A DNA stretch of 64,000 nucleotides, from the NCBI RefSeq assembly GCF_003236175.1, contig NZ_QKTW01000022.1, positions 1 to 64,000 of the forward strand, written 5' to 3'. The position numbers and the translations under genes were made by a program. The DNA is from Taibaiella soli (GTDB lineage: Bacteria; Bacteroidota; Bacteroidia; Chitinophagales; Chitinophagaceae). This document shows positions 15,076-22,838 of the stretch, in pieces. The notes beneath the pieces are model-generated. The model was given only the letters and a program-made list of their open reading frames with translations, made no database searches and was not told where the DNA came from. Position 1 is the stretch's first letter. Every line of letters starts with the position of its first letter.

Positions 15076-15114
15076 AAGCCTGCTCCTGTTTCCACAGGGG
15101 AAAGGGGCAGGCTT
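15076..15114 (+). other. Strong hairpin before the candidate capsid gene
   Basis: An 11-bp stem (15076-15086 with 15104-15114, one G-U) contains an inner CCTG/CAGG stem. No T-run follows, so it is not a standard terminator. It ends 16 nt before ATG 15131 and may mark mRNA processing or stability of a highly expressed gene. Confidence 0.6.
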
Positions 15115-15130
15115 GCAAAAAAAATGCAAC

Positions 15131-15841
15131 ATGTTTACATTAGGTCAAATCAGTGATAGCGAATACAACCTGCTCGGCAGCATGAATGAAGCTGAGTTTC
15201 TCGGAGCCGTAGAACAGGCACCACCGGAAGAAAAAGCCCGTTTCTTCCGTAAGACCAAAGAAATTGCCAAGCAGGGTGCAGGCAAGAATGCAAGGGGTAG
15301 CCGCCAGGACTTTGAAAGCCGCATTAACCTGCTGCCCCGTGACGTACAGAAAGGGTTAGCGAACAAATCCCTGCAATCAGTGGACATCAGCTATTATGCC
15401 GTAAAGGATATTACCAACAGTAAGGTAGTAAAGATGCTGCGTGACGATGATAACAAGTCGGTCGGTTATACCAATATCAGCAGTGCCAAGCTGGAGAAAG
15501 GCGCTTTCTTTTTGCTTCATGCCATACGCCTTACCTATGGCATATCTGACCAGGGCGTAAATAACCCGCTGAACGTAAATTTTGCCCTAACCCCGGACTT
15601 TATCCGTAACGGCGAATTTGAGTTCAAAGCCAACGGAGCGGTACTTATTCCTAATACCTCACTGGAGGTGTTCAATACCAAAGGCAATGCCCGTTTGGTG
15701 GAAGGGACTTACATACTGGACAATCCGAAACTTATCCGCGATCAGCAGACGATTGAGTTTAACCTTGAATGGGGTACCAATGCGCCGCAGAACTCGTTCC
15801 TGAAGGTGATCCTGATCGGTACTACAGTCGTAAAAGCATAA
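15131..15841 (+). CDS. Candidate major structural protein (236 residues)
   Basis: This soluble protein has no signal peptide or membrane helix. The N-terminal 60 residues are helical and charged (E-E-K-A-R-F-F-R-K-T-K), like a scaffold or delta region. The rest is strand-rich, with regular alternation such as V-N-F-A-L-T-P-D-F and A-N-G-A-V-L-I-P-N-T-S-L-E-V-F. The final E-F-N-L-E-W-G-T and F-L-K-V-I-L-I-G-T-T-V-V segments look like strands of a jelly-roll. Strong hairpins flank the gene on both sides. ATG 15131 is preferred to an upstream TTG. A capsid role is a hypothesis from size, fold impression and context. Confidence 0.55.
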   Translation: MFTLGQISDSEYNLLGSMNEAEFLGAVEQAPPEEKARFFRKTKEIAKQGAGKNARGSRQDFESRINLLPRDVQKGLANKSLQSVDISYYAVKDITNSKVVKMLRDDDNKSVGYTNISSAKLEKGAFFLLHAIRLTYGISDQGVNNPLNVNFALTPDFIRNGEFEFKANGAVLIPNTSLEVFNTKGNARLVEGTYILDNPKLIRDQQTIEFNLEWGTNAPQNSFLKVILIGTTVVKA

Positions 15842-15844
15842 TAG

Positions 15845-15878
15845 AAGAACCCGCACCTCTTCTGCGGTGCAGGTTCTT
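15845..15878 (+). other. Hairpin after the candidate capsid gene
   Basis: Stem AAGAACC/GGTTCTT with GCACC/GGTGC inside, 15845-15857 with 15866-15878, one internal mismatch. It is followed by A rather than T residues, so it probably protects or delimits mRNA rather than terminating it. Confidence 0.6.
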
Positions 15879-15915
15879 AAAAAATGCTTCCATCCATTTA
15901 TAACCTTCCAATAGC

Positions 15916-16380
15916 ATGAAGAACAATAAATTTCAGCGTATTCGCCTGCGGGTATCTTCTGCCGGTGAAACCATCCGCTTCAATGCAGTATGCGATAAAG
16001 GCTACCGCACCCTCAAAGGCATCTTTGTTTCCTTACCCCAGGATAAATCCATATTGGGTTCCACGCTCGGCTTCCGGCTGAACAATGTGGAAGTACTCGA
16101 TGATGGCCATGAGGTAAAAAACCTGACTGCCTCCAATAGTGTTGCGCCCAACAATAAGTTTTTCCTGTTCCCGGAAAAGGTTGATGCCAGCAATGGCAGT
16201 ATAGAAGGGCGTTACTCCGATGGCAGTAAGTATCCGTTACTGGTGGACAACGGGGAAGACACCGGTGTGTTTGATCCGGGCAAGGTTGATTTTAAAAATC
16301 TATCCGGCTATGGAACCAATCCTTTTACGGTTGTCTTTCCCTACGATGTGATTATTAATATCTGGCTTACTAACGATTAA
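15916..16380 (+). CDS. Beta-rich structural-type protein, paralogue A
   Basis: This 154-residue protein is clearly homologous to the next gene. Both open with F-Q-x-[IV]-x-L-R-[IV]-S and a G, then share G-S-T-x-G-F-R and E-V-L-D-[DE]. Next come H-E-[AV], V-A-P-N-x-K, and an S-x-I-E-G-x-Y-[ST]-D-[GS]-S stretch. The pattern is of alternating strands with no membrane segment, consistent with a single beta-barrel or sandwich of a virion protein. It ends with an A-F-P-Y-D-V-I-I-N type strand (actual V-F-P-Y-D-V) that also recurs in the paralogue. Function is inferred from context. Confidence 0.6.
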   Translation: MKNNKFQRIRLRVSSAGETIRFNAVCDKGYRTLKGIFVSLPQDKSILGSTLGFRLNNVEVLDDGHEVKNLTASNSVAPNNKFFLFPEKVDASNGSIEGRYSDGSKYPLLVDNGEDTGVFDPGKVDFKNLSGYGTNPFTVVFPYDVIINIWLTND

Positions 16381-16392
16381 TACAGCGTAAAC

Positions 16393-16956
16393 ATGATACG
16401 AGGATTCAGGTTCCAAAAAGTCAGCCTGCGCATATCAAAAAGCGGCCAGCGGGTGTATTTCAATACAGAAAGCCATAAAGACTTTACACAACTCAAAGGA
16501 ATTGCTTTGACAGTAGGCCATGAAGGTGCTTTGTATGGTTCCACATTCGGCTTTCGTATAGATGAAAAGGAAGTGTTGGATGAAAGCCATGAAGCGCACC
16601 TGCTGGTATTCGGCAATGACGTTGCACCTAACCGGAAGATGCTGCTTTTTGAAATACCAATCCCGATAAATTCATCAAAGATTGAAGGCATCTATACAGA
16701 CAGTTCCTTACAAGACCTGTTAGGCAATGCAAGCTATAATCCGGGCGGTGGTATCATTTCCAAAAATGATGTGAACGTCAAAAAGACTTATGTATCCGGC
16801 AAGGAAGTGGTCAAGTACAGCAATTTCCAGGTAGATGGTTTCCAGATGCTTTCAGGCAGTGGTTTCAGTATCGGCGGGTATTCAGTAACACCGGCACCGG
16901 TTACAGTGGTGTACTACCCCTATGATGTAAAAGTAACCTTACTCTTAACCAGATAA
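16393..16956 (+). CDS. Beta-rich structural-type protein, paralogue B
   Basis: This 187-residue homologue of the preceding gene carries an insertion of about 30 residues rich in G and S before the closing strand. That strand has Y-Y-P-Y-D-V-K-V-T, matching P-Y-D-V-I-I in paralogue A. The two lie 12 nt apart and probably arose by tandem duplication. Two related small beta proteins side by side recall the paired single-barrel capsid proteins of some tailless membrane viruses; this is only an analogy. Confidence 0.6.
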   Translation: MIRGFRFQKVSLRISKSGQRVYFNTESHKDFTQLKGIALTVGHEGALYGSTFGFRIDEKEVLDESHEAHLLVFGNDVAPNRKMLLFEIPIPINSSKIEGIYTDSSLQDLLGNASYNPGGGIISKNDVNVKKTYVSGKEVVKYSNFQVDGFQMLSGSGFSIGGYSVTPAPVTVVYYPYDVKVTLLLTR

Positions 16957-16963
16957 ACCGGCT

Positions 16964-17392
16964 ATGACCAAGACACGTATCACTTATTATCCCGTTCAGT
17001 TCATTGTATTGCATCCGCTGATTCCGGTAACGATCAATACAGTATTGCCCAGCCATATCGTAAAGATCACGGGCATTAAAGTGGTTCATTCCGTTGGCGT
17101 ACAGAACATGACCACAGAAAAATACCTGCCGGTGATCGGTCATCTGTCACTGGAGTTTAACAGCAAGCAATATCATTTCGGCAATATCGAAGTTCCATTC
17201 GATTACCAGGCAGAAGCCAGTGATGAATTTCTTGATGCCGGTATAGACATACAACGGAACTCACTGCTTACCGGCAACTATGAAAATAAAGTATTCACAG
17301 GTATAGACTACCTGAAGGCAGACGGCACAGTAACCGACAAGTGGAGCAATTATATCGTAACGATCTACCTAAAAACGATGAGCAATGATTAA
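16964..17392 (+). CDS. Small beta-rich protein of virion-like block
   Basis: This 142-residue protein has no signal or membrane helix. Alternating hydrophobic strands (Y-P-V-Q-F-I-V-L near residue 8; G-H-L-S-L-E-F near 58; Y-I-V-T-I-Y-L near 130) suggest an all-beta fold. It starts 7 nt after paralogue B and overlaps the next gene by 8 nt, so it is translated with both. I see weak general similarity in style to the preceding two genes but no clear motif match. Confidence 0.5.
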   Translation: MTKTRITYYPVQFIVLHPLIPVTINTVLPSHIVKITGIKVVHSVGVQNMTTEKYLPVIGHLSLEFNSKQYHFGNIEVPFDYQAEASDEFLDAGIDIQRNSLLTGNYENKVFTGIDYLKADGTVTDKWSNYIVTIYLKTMSND

Positions 17393-17729
17393 CCTGGAAG
17401 ATTACGTAGAAAGGCAGATGAGGCGAAGAGGCATAGAGATCGCTTATGCACGTACCCTGCCGGTGGTCGTGCGCAGGATTGCAGACAGTACCGGTACTGT
17501 CCTTTCCAATAGTATAGAATTTGATGCTTACAATCAATTCTGGTTCCTGGCTAATTCTTTTGAGTTACCTATTGGTACCCGGATTACCAGCGATACAAAT
17601 GTGATGCTATTGGAGGCGCATTCCAGCGACATCATAGAGGAGTTCTGGGGTAAGATAAAAATACAGCTTCCCAATTCCTTTACAGGCAGTTTATGCCAGG
17701 CACTCTTTTACCAGGTATTGCCGAAATAA
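17385..17729 (+). CDS. Small beta-rich protein of virion-like block
   Basis: This 114-residue protein overlaps the end of the previous gene by 8 nt. An N-terminal helix (L-E-D-Y-V-E-R-Q-M-R-R-R) is followed by strands such as L-P-V-V-V-R-R-I-A and W-G-K-I-K-I-Q-L-P. No known domain. It may be a capsid-associated or vertex component, judged solely from its neighbours. Confidence 0.45.
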   Translation: MINLEDYVERQMRRRGIEIAYARTLPVVVRRIADSTGTVLSNSIEFDAYNQFWFLANSFELPIGTRITSDTNVMLLEAHSSDIIEEFWGKIKIQLPNSFTGSLCQALFYQVLPK

Positions 17730-17778
17730 TATCAGACATAATTATCCAGCATCAAGATTATAAAACGAAAAACAACCA

Positions 17779-18612
17779 ATGGCACAAAGTGATTTTCCTG
17801 AACTGCGTACCCTCTTTGACAAGAACAGGGAAGTGGTCAAGATGCTCAAAGGCGAAAAGCAACTTACCGACAAGCAAATTTTTTTCACAGCCGTGTATTC
17901 CAAGCTGGGCAAGAAGATTGCCGAAAGCAAGGATAAGACATCGCTTACTGCTTTTACAACGGTGATGACCGGAAGGTATCAGGTCTGCCACCCTGATAGC
18001 ATCACTGTAACCTGGCACAACTACGATACCGGGGAAAAGTTGTTTGAGCATACGTTTGCTGTCAGTCGCCTTCAACGGGAAGAAGAACCGATGCAGCATA
18101 CTGAAACGCCGGTACCGGCAACGGGCTTTCAGGGGTTGGGTGAGGTTGAGGTCAATAACCTGGTGGAGAAACGCCTTACAGAAATGCGGCAGCGGGAAGA
18201 ATATGAACGTATGCGGGATGAAAACCAGAAGATGCAATTACAAATTGCAGAGTTAGAAACCCGCAACGCAGACCTGTCCCATGATATAGCCGCGAAGGAA
18301 ACAACCGAATCTTATATGAAGATACTCGGCATGGCACTACCCGGATTATCAAAGTTCTTTGGAGGTGCCGGTCTGCTCAGTATGCTGGCCGGAACCGATG
18401 AACCCGAACAAACAGCACCGGCGTTGGGTGCTGCAAGTACCGTCACGCCTGAACCGGTTGCCATTACCCCCAAGCCGAAAGACGAACGCGAGGAAATGAT
18501 CTTCATGCTCAGGGATTACATGATGGATGAACTCAGCCAACAGGAAGTGGCACGCTGTATATCATGTTCATGGAAATACAAAAAGACAAGACCCTTATCC
18601 AGCGCATATTAA
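17779..18612 (+). CDS. Coiled-coil protein with apparent -1 frameshift near its end
   Basis: As read, 277 residues: a soluble N-terminal half, then a coiled coil near residues 130-185 (R-L-T-E-M-R-Q-R-E-E-Y-E-R-M-R), a hydrophobic glycine-rich helix near 190-210, and a helical C-terminus. The last 19 codons look abnormal. Shifting to the -1 frame after codon CGC at 18553-18555 gives L-Y-I-M-F-M-E-I-Q-K-D-K-T and ends at 18638, overlapping the next ATG by 4 nt exactly like neighbouring gene pairs. This suggests a one-base loss, real or from sequencing. Function unknown; perhaps a virion spike or linker. Confidence 0.6.
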   Translation: MAQSDFPELRTLFDKNREVVKMLKGEKQLTDKQIFFTAVYSKLGKKIAESKDKTSLTAFTTVMTGRYQVCHPDSITVTWHNYDTGEKLFEHTFAVSRLQREEEPMQHTETPVPATGFQGLGEVEVNNLVEKRLTEMRQREEYERMRDENQKMQLQIAELETRNADLSHDIAAKETTESYMKILGMALPGLSKFFGGAGLLSMLAGTDEPEQTAPALGAASTVTPEPVAITPKPKDEREEMIFMLRDYMMDELSQQEVARCISCSWKYKKTRPLSSAY

Positions 18613-18634
18613 ATCAACTTACAACACAGCAGCA

Positions 18635-18850
18635 ATGAAACTACCGTCACTAACAGCATTCCAGCAAAAGGAAACCAACAAGGCATTTGAGATCAAGGTC
18701 AGCGTCCAGGCAGCCACCGACAAGGAAGCTGTAGAGATGCAGGATGCGATACAAAGTTTCGTGAGCCATTTTACGGTAGCGGAAATGAAAAGTGCAGCCC
18801 ACAAACTCAAAAGCGTTACCAACCGCAAAATGATTAAAACCTTTTTATAA
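18635..18850 (+). CDS. Small helical protein
   Basis: This 71-residue protein has an N-terminal strand pair (F-E-I-K-V-S-V-Q-A) and a helical remainder. ATG 18635 gives a 4-nt overlap with the restored frame of the preceding gene and a 1-nt overlap with the following one. An earlier ATG in the same frame at 18527 would read through the preceding gene and is unlikely. Function unknown. Confidence 0.6.
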   Translation: MKLPSLTAFQQKETNKAFEIKVSVQAATDKEAVEMQDAIQSFVSHFTVAEMKSAAHKLKSVTNRKMIKTFL

Positions 18851-19386
18851 TGCCGGAGAACAGCAACAAGCTACAAGAGCAGCTCATCAGCACCCTGCCT
18901 ATGTTGCTGTTAGCGGGCGGTGCTATCTTCCTTGTCAGTAAAGTCCTCAAAGGAGCCGGGCAAACCGCAGATGGCATTGCACAGGCTTTGCAATTGAAGA
19001 AGTCAGATGAGCAGGTAAGAAGCGAACAGCAATCGCAGGCAGCAATAGAGAAGTATGTGACCGAAGTGCAGCAGAAACAGAAGCCCACACGTCCTGATGG
19101 ATTCTGGGCGCAATTGGCAGAGCGGATTTACCGGGATACCCGTTACAGCTCTGCAGGCGACAACCATGAGGATGCACGTTTCTGTATGACCTATTGTTTT
19201 AATGATGCGGACTTCGCCTTGCTCTATAAATATTATGGTAAGCGGCAGGAAACCTGGTTTGGCCTTATGCCGGACGGTGATCCCAAAGACCTGACAATGG
19301 CGATCTCCAGTAACCTGAATGCAGCACAGAAAAAATCTATAAATACCAATTACGCCCAAAAAGGCATTTCGATCCGCTTCATATAA
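18850..19386 (+). CDS. Single-pass membrane protein with cysteine-containing domain
   Basis: This 178-residue protein has one membrane helix at about residues 14-34, then a charged stretch rich in Q and E (residues 50-75). A compact C-terminal domain contains F-C-M-T-Y-C-F-N-D-A-D-F and L-Y-K-Y-Y-G-K-R. The start shares a base with the previous stop (TAATG). It probably sits in a membrane with its domain on one side. No family recognised. Confidence 0.6.
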   Translation: MPENSNKLQEQLISTLPMLLLAGGAIFLVSKVLKGAGQTADGIAQALQLKKSDEQVRSEQQSQAAIEKYVTEVQQKQKPTRPDGFWAQLAERIYRDTRYSSAGDNHEDARFCMTYCFNDADFALLYKYYGKRQETWFGLMPDGDPKDLTMAISSNLNAAQKKSINTNYAQKGISIRFI

Positions 19387-19470
19387 GCGTTTCGGCCTGC
19401 CAGTCAGGAAAAACAATTCAAAGAATATAACCGATCACGCTTACGGGTATAGTCCCGTACAGCCATTCGT

Positions 19471-20592
19471 ATGCCTAAGAACACCGAAAGTATGGAAGCA
19501 ACTCAACCCAAGAAGAAGGACAATACAGCACTGTATATCGTCTATGCGGCAGCAGCATATTTCGGGGTACAATTTCTCCTGAAGCCAAAACGTGCAGCGG
19601 CGGCAACGATTGTTACCAATCCGGTAACGCCCGACCCGGCGACCAACACCGCCTATGTGCCTGAGCCGCTGCCAGCCGCTACGGTACCCGCCGGGGCATC
19701 TGTCACCTGGAAAGCGGAAAGTTTTCCGCTCCGAAAAGGCATGAAGGGTGCGAAAATAAAAGCTATGCAGCAGAAGCTCGGTATAAACGCTGATGGCGCA
19801 TTTGGTAACGATACAGAAACAGCACTGCTGCAACAGTATGGTATCAGTACCATTAGCCAGGCGCAATACCAAACCATTGTGGGTGGGCAAAAAACAAAAG
19901 CCGCTACACCGGCTGCAACAGGGTCAGGAACCTGGATAGCTGAAAGTTTCCCGCTCCGCAAGGGAATGAAGGGAACCAGTGTGAAGGCATTGCAGCAGAA
20001 ATTAGGTGTTTCGCCAGATGGTGCCTTCGGTGCTAATACAGAAGCCGCTTTGGTCAAAAAGTTTGGCGTAGCTACCGTTAGCCAAACGCTCTTCCGCTCC
20101 ATTACACAGCCGGTTACAAGCACGTTCACCAATCTGCTGGAAACCATTCTTCCTAAACCGGCTACGGGGAAAGATACTTCTCCGATCCTGAAAAGCGGCA
20201 GCAAGGGACAGGATGTTTACCGTCTGCAAAAATGGCTCGGTTTCAAAGACAAGAAGGCAGCGAAGAAGGGTGAACTTATTGCTGACAGCATATTTGGGAA
20301 GCAGACCCTTACAGCCCTGCAAAAGAAAACTGGTCAAACCTTTATCAGTGTAGGCCACATGAACACCCTGATCAAACAGATGGCGGGTATGGGGTATGCC
20401 GGTGAAGTGCTTGTTACCAAAAGACCCGCAACAATACTGGACAGTAACCTGCTGCCTCACCGAAGTGTACCGGAAAATACGATCCTCGGTACCCGCCTCA
20501 TGGAACTGACAGATCCGCAGGAGCAAAAAGCCTATACCCAATTCAAAACCGTGGACGGCTTCCACCGATGGGTGGACAAGGATGCCGTATAA
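19471..20592 (+). CDS. Membrane-anchored protein with three peptidoglycan-binding-like modules
   Basis: This 373-residue protein is anchored by one hydrophobic segment at about residues 20-40. Two near-identical modules start near 80 and 153 (E-S-F-P-L-R-K-G-M-K-G, then Q-Q-K-L-G and D-G-A-F-G). A third, divergent module starts near 240 (L-K-S-G-S-K-G-Q-D-V-Y-R-L-Q). Each resembles PG_binding_1 repeats, which bind cell-wall glycan-peptide. Modules 1 and 2 end in an S-x-[IV]-S-Q motif shared with the gene at 22835. It likely positions the particle or a lytic enzyme on the wall. A virion role is inferred. Confidence 0.75.
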   Translation: MPKNTESMEATQPKKKDNTALYIVYAAAAYFGVQFLLKPKRAAAATIVTNPVTPDPATNTAYVPEPLPAATVPAGASVTWKAESFPLRKGMKGAKIKAMQQKLGINADGAFGNDTETALLQQYGISTISQAQYQTIVGGQKTKAATPAATGSGTWIAESFPLRKGMKGTSVKALQQKLGVSPDGAFGANTEAALVKKFGVATVSQTLFRSITQPVTSTFTNLLETILPKPATGKDTSPILKSGSKGQDVYRLQKWLGFKDKKAAKKGELIADSIFGKQTLTALQKKTGQTFISVGHMNTLIKQMAGMGYAGEVLVTKRPATILDSNLLPHRSVPENTILGTRLMELTDPQEQKAYTQFKTVDGFHRWVDKDAV

Positions 20593-20624
20593 CCCCTGCT
20601 AAACACTTACAAACAAAAAGCATA

Positions 20625-21014
20625 ATGGCAAGTTTTTCACTCCGGTCACAACGTACCGGGCAGTATAAAGAGTTCTCGCTACTGGAATTGCTCAAATTAT
20701 TGGGCGACCAGGTGAATGACGAGATATGGCTGGAAAATGGCGAGGATGTTTATAACCTCAGTAGCTTCCGGGAGATCGGCGGCGGCAGTGATGGCGGTGG
20801 ACACCGTGAAAACTGGAGCGTAGAGGTACTCATGCAGACAGCAGGGCAACGGACTTTCTATCTGCAATATTCTCCTGCAACACCGGTGCTGTTAGTTATC
20901 CTCAACGGCATTGTACAAAGCCGCAACAAAGACTACAACCTGGAAGGCAAGGCGGTTACATTCTCTTTTCCGCTCAATGCGCAGGACGGCCTACAATTCA
21001 TTTATCAATTCTAA
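20625..21014 (+). CDS. Short protein with phage-type C-terminal beta motif
   Basis: This 129-residue protein closes with L-N-G-I-V-Q, D-Y-N-L-E-G and a hydrophobic F-S-F-P-L stretch, finishing in D-G-L-Q-F-I-Y. That pattern resembles small beta domains often appended to phage fibre and spike proteins. The same motif ends the next gene. ATG 20625 follows a purine-rich stretch and fits the protein start; an upstream alternative lies in the previous gene. A receptor-contact or spike role is likely but inferred. Confidence 0.65.
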   Translation: MASFSLRSQRTGQYKEFSLLELLKLLGDQVNDEIWLENGEDVYNLSSFREIGGGSDGGGHRENWSVEVLMQTAGQRTFYLQYSPATPVLLVILNGIVQSRNKDYNLEGKAVTFSFPLNAQDGLQFIYQF

Positions 21015-21056
21015 AGACCGGTCAATTTTTCATAACAATTTAAAACGCTACAACAA

Positions 21057-21899
21057 ATGGCAGAAACAAGAATCAGGCTTGACAAGCAAATTCAGAAAGC
21101 ACCCGCAGTAAACATGGTGCCTTTATCCGATGGTAACGGTGAACTACAGTTTGCCAATATTGGAGGATTGATTAAAACAGGTGAAACTCTTACGAGGTTG
21201 AACTCCGTAGAGATTAATGGCGGCAATCTGATTATTAAATACACGGCTGAGGACGGCATCCAGCAAGTTGTTTCCACTGCGCTGAATTTCAGCCAGACCG
21301 ACGTTAAGATCAACGATGCCAAGCTGGACAATCCGAGTACCGGTGTGTATCGCCTACTGATTACCGAAACTGACGGGAAAACTTATCCCGTTGATCTTTC
21401 TGCATTGCTGGCAGTGGTAACGCAAAACACGGAATATGTACGTATTTCCGGTAATGGTACGCCGCAAAATCCCCTGAGCATTGATCTTACCGATGTGTTT
21501 TGGAATCAAATTCCACGCACATTGGACGCACTGGACGATGTTTATACCTCAAGGGAAATTATAGACCAGGAAGTAAGTAAAGGCGGCAACGTGGTACTTA
21601 TATATGATTATGAACAGAGGCAATGGTTGCCAAGATCAAGTCGTAGCCTGGACAGTTATTACGAGGTTACAGAAACATTCCCGGAATACAGGGCTGGCAA
21701 TGCAGTATTCCTGCAAATGAATATCAGTCAGATTGTAAACGGCAGCATTAAGGTGTACCGTAACGGACTTCGCCAGGCTTACGGTATTGATTATGACTAT
21801 GGTAAGCAGGGCGAACCAAACGGCATCCAATTCTATGTGCCGTTCAATGACAAGTTTCCTGAAACCGTGATCGTGGATTACCGTCCGGCATCCTTCTAA
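21057..21899 (+). CDS. Fibre/spike-like protein
   Basis: This 280-residue protein begins with a short repeated-looking N-terminal region (I-R-L-D-K-Q-I-Q-K-A) and continues with strand-rich sequence of repeated T/V/N composition. It ends with Y-R-N-G-L-R-Q, I-D-Y-D-Y-G and a hydrophobic F-Y-V-P-F run. This is the same closing beta motif as in the previous protein and typical of phage adhesins. The gene is followed by a terminator-like hairpin. It is the best candidate for a receptor-binding protein. Confidence 0.7.
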   Translation: MAETRIRLDKQIQKAPAVNMVPLSDGNGELQFANIGGLIKTGETLTRLNSVEINGGNLIIKYTAEDGIQQVVSTALNFSQTDVKINDAKLDNPSTGVYRLLITETDGKTYPVDLSALLAVVTQNTEYVRISGNGTPQNPLSIDLTDVFWNQIPRTLDALDDVYTSREIIDQEVSKGGNVVLIYDYEQRQWLPRSSRSLDSYYEVTETFPEYRAGNAVFLQMNISQIVNGSIKVYRNGLRQAYGIDYDYGKQGEPNGIQFYVPFNDKFPETVIVDYRPASF

Positions 21900-21906
21900 T
21901 AACCTC

Positions 21907-21944
21907 AGAACCGGCGGCACCGCTTTGGTCTGCCGGTTCTTTTA
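21907..21944 (+). terminator. Terminator-like hairpin after the spike gene
   Basis: Stem AGAACCGGC (21907-21915) with GCCGGTTCT (21932-21940), then TTTTA. It could reduce read-through from structural genes into the lysis-like genes. Confidence 0.65.
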
Positions 21945-21961
21945 CCTCACATACTCACGTT

Positions 21962-22420
21962 ATGCGCTTCAATACCAAACTTGTCGAAAGGCTATCAAAT
22001 GCCACACCTCGTATCAGTATCCGGCGGTGGCTCATCATAACGCTGGTATATGGTTTTGCCATTATTGTCAATGACCATTTCGATATGGTAAGGGCACTCG
22101 GTTTGCCTGAACGCATTGAAGCTGCAATACGCTTATGCGGGGTTTATCTCTACATCGTTTTAACCGCTTATTCCTTTCATAAAACAAAAGAAGATGAAAT
22201 TAATACTGACAATACTCAAGTCGCCCCTGATATGGCGCATCATGATAAGTGTGACCGTGTTCCTGCTACTGCGGGAATTAAAGGCGATGCACAAGGAAAT
22301 GGGTCGAATGAGCCACAATCAGAGCCTCTTCAACCAGGAACAGGAGCAGGTACTGTTATCCAATGGCAGGATAGCCAGCCAGACGGGGGTACTGGAGTTG
22401 AGGCAGAAAGAGCTGACTGA
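21962..22420 (+). CDS. Two-helix membrane protein, holin-like
   Basis: As read, 152 residues. Residues 20-40 and 58-72 are membrane helices (R-R-W-L-I-I-T-L-V-Y-G-F and V-Y-L-Y-I-V-L-T-A-Y). After about residue 77 the sequence becomes polar and low-complexity where it overlaps the next gene for 227 nt in another frame. This tail may be an unselected extension or a genuine overlapping gene. Small two-helix proteins in this context are usually holins. The ATG at 21962 follows the terminator hairpin by a short leader. Confidence 0.55.
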   Translation: MRFNTKLVERLSNATPRISIRRWLIITLVYGFAIIVNDHFDMVRALGLPERIEAAIRLCGVYLYIVLTAYSFHKTKEDEINTDNTQVAPDMAHHDKCDRVPATAGIKGDAQGNGSNEPQSEPLQPGTGAGTVIQWQDSQPDGGTGVEAERAD

Positions 22421-22838
22421 CCTGTTCCCTGAATTGCGCAAAGAGATTGGGGCGATGAAGGTCAAGCTGGGGAGTGTCAGTGTCGTATCTACCGTATCCT
22501 TTGGGCAGCAAAAGCAAATCATAACCCAACTCAGGGACAGTGTTTCCTGGGTGCCGCAAACTGGTATAGGTATTGCCGGTTCAGAGCCTGTGAAAGACAC
22601 CCTGCGCTATAATGTGTTCAGCTACCATGACGAGTTTTATGACGTTTCCGGTATTGCCCACGAGGGACAGCAGCTTGTTAACATCAATAGCAGGGACACC
22701 ATGACCCAGGTTGTTTACAGCAAACGTAAAAATCCCTGGCTATGGATATTCAGCCCTAAAGTGCTGGAACAACGGGTGTATTTCAAAAATCCCAATGCAC
22801 ACATTCACTATTCACGTACCATAAACATTCAGCGATGA
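22194..22838 (+). CDS. Membrane-anchored coiled-coil protein (spanin-like position)
   Basis: This 214-residue protein has an N-terminal anchor (residues 8-26) and then a coiled coil near 28-95 (heptads such as L-E-L-R-Q-K-E-L-T-D-L-F). A C-terminal domain contains F-Y-D-V-S-G-I and Q-Q-L-V-N-I-N. Its start lies inside the holin-like gene and its stop overlaps the next start by 4 nt. Anchor plus periplasmic coiled coil is the layout of inner-membrane spanins, but the size is larger than usual; a virion membrane protein is the alternative. Confidence 0.6.
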   Translation: MKLILTILKSPLIWRIMISVTVFLLLRELKAMHKEMGRMSHNQSLFNQEQEQVLLSNGRIASQTGVLELRQKELTDLFPELRKEIGAMKVKLGSVSVVSTVSFGQQKQIITQLRDSVSWVPQTGIGIAGSEPVKDTLRYNVFSYHDEFYDVSGIAHEGQQLVNINSRDTMTQVVYSKRKNPWLWIFSPKVLEQRVYFKNPNAHIHYSRTINIQR

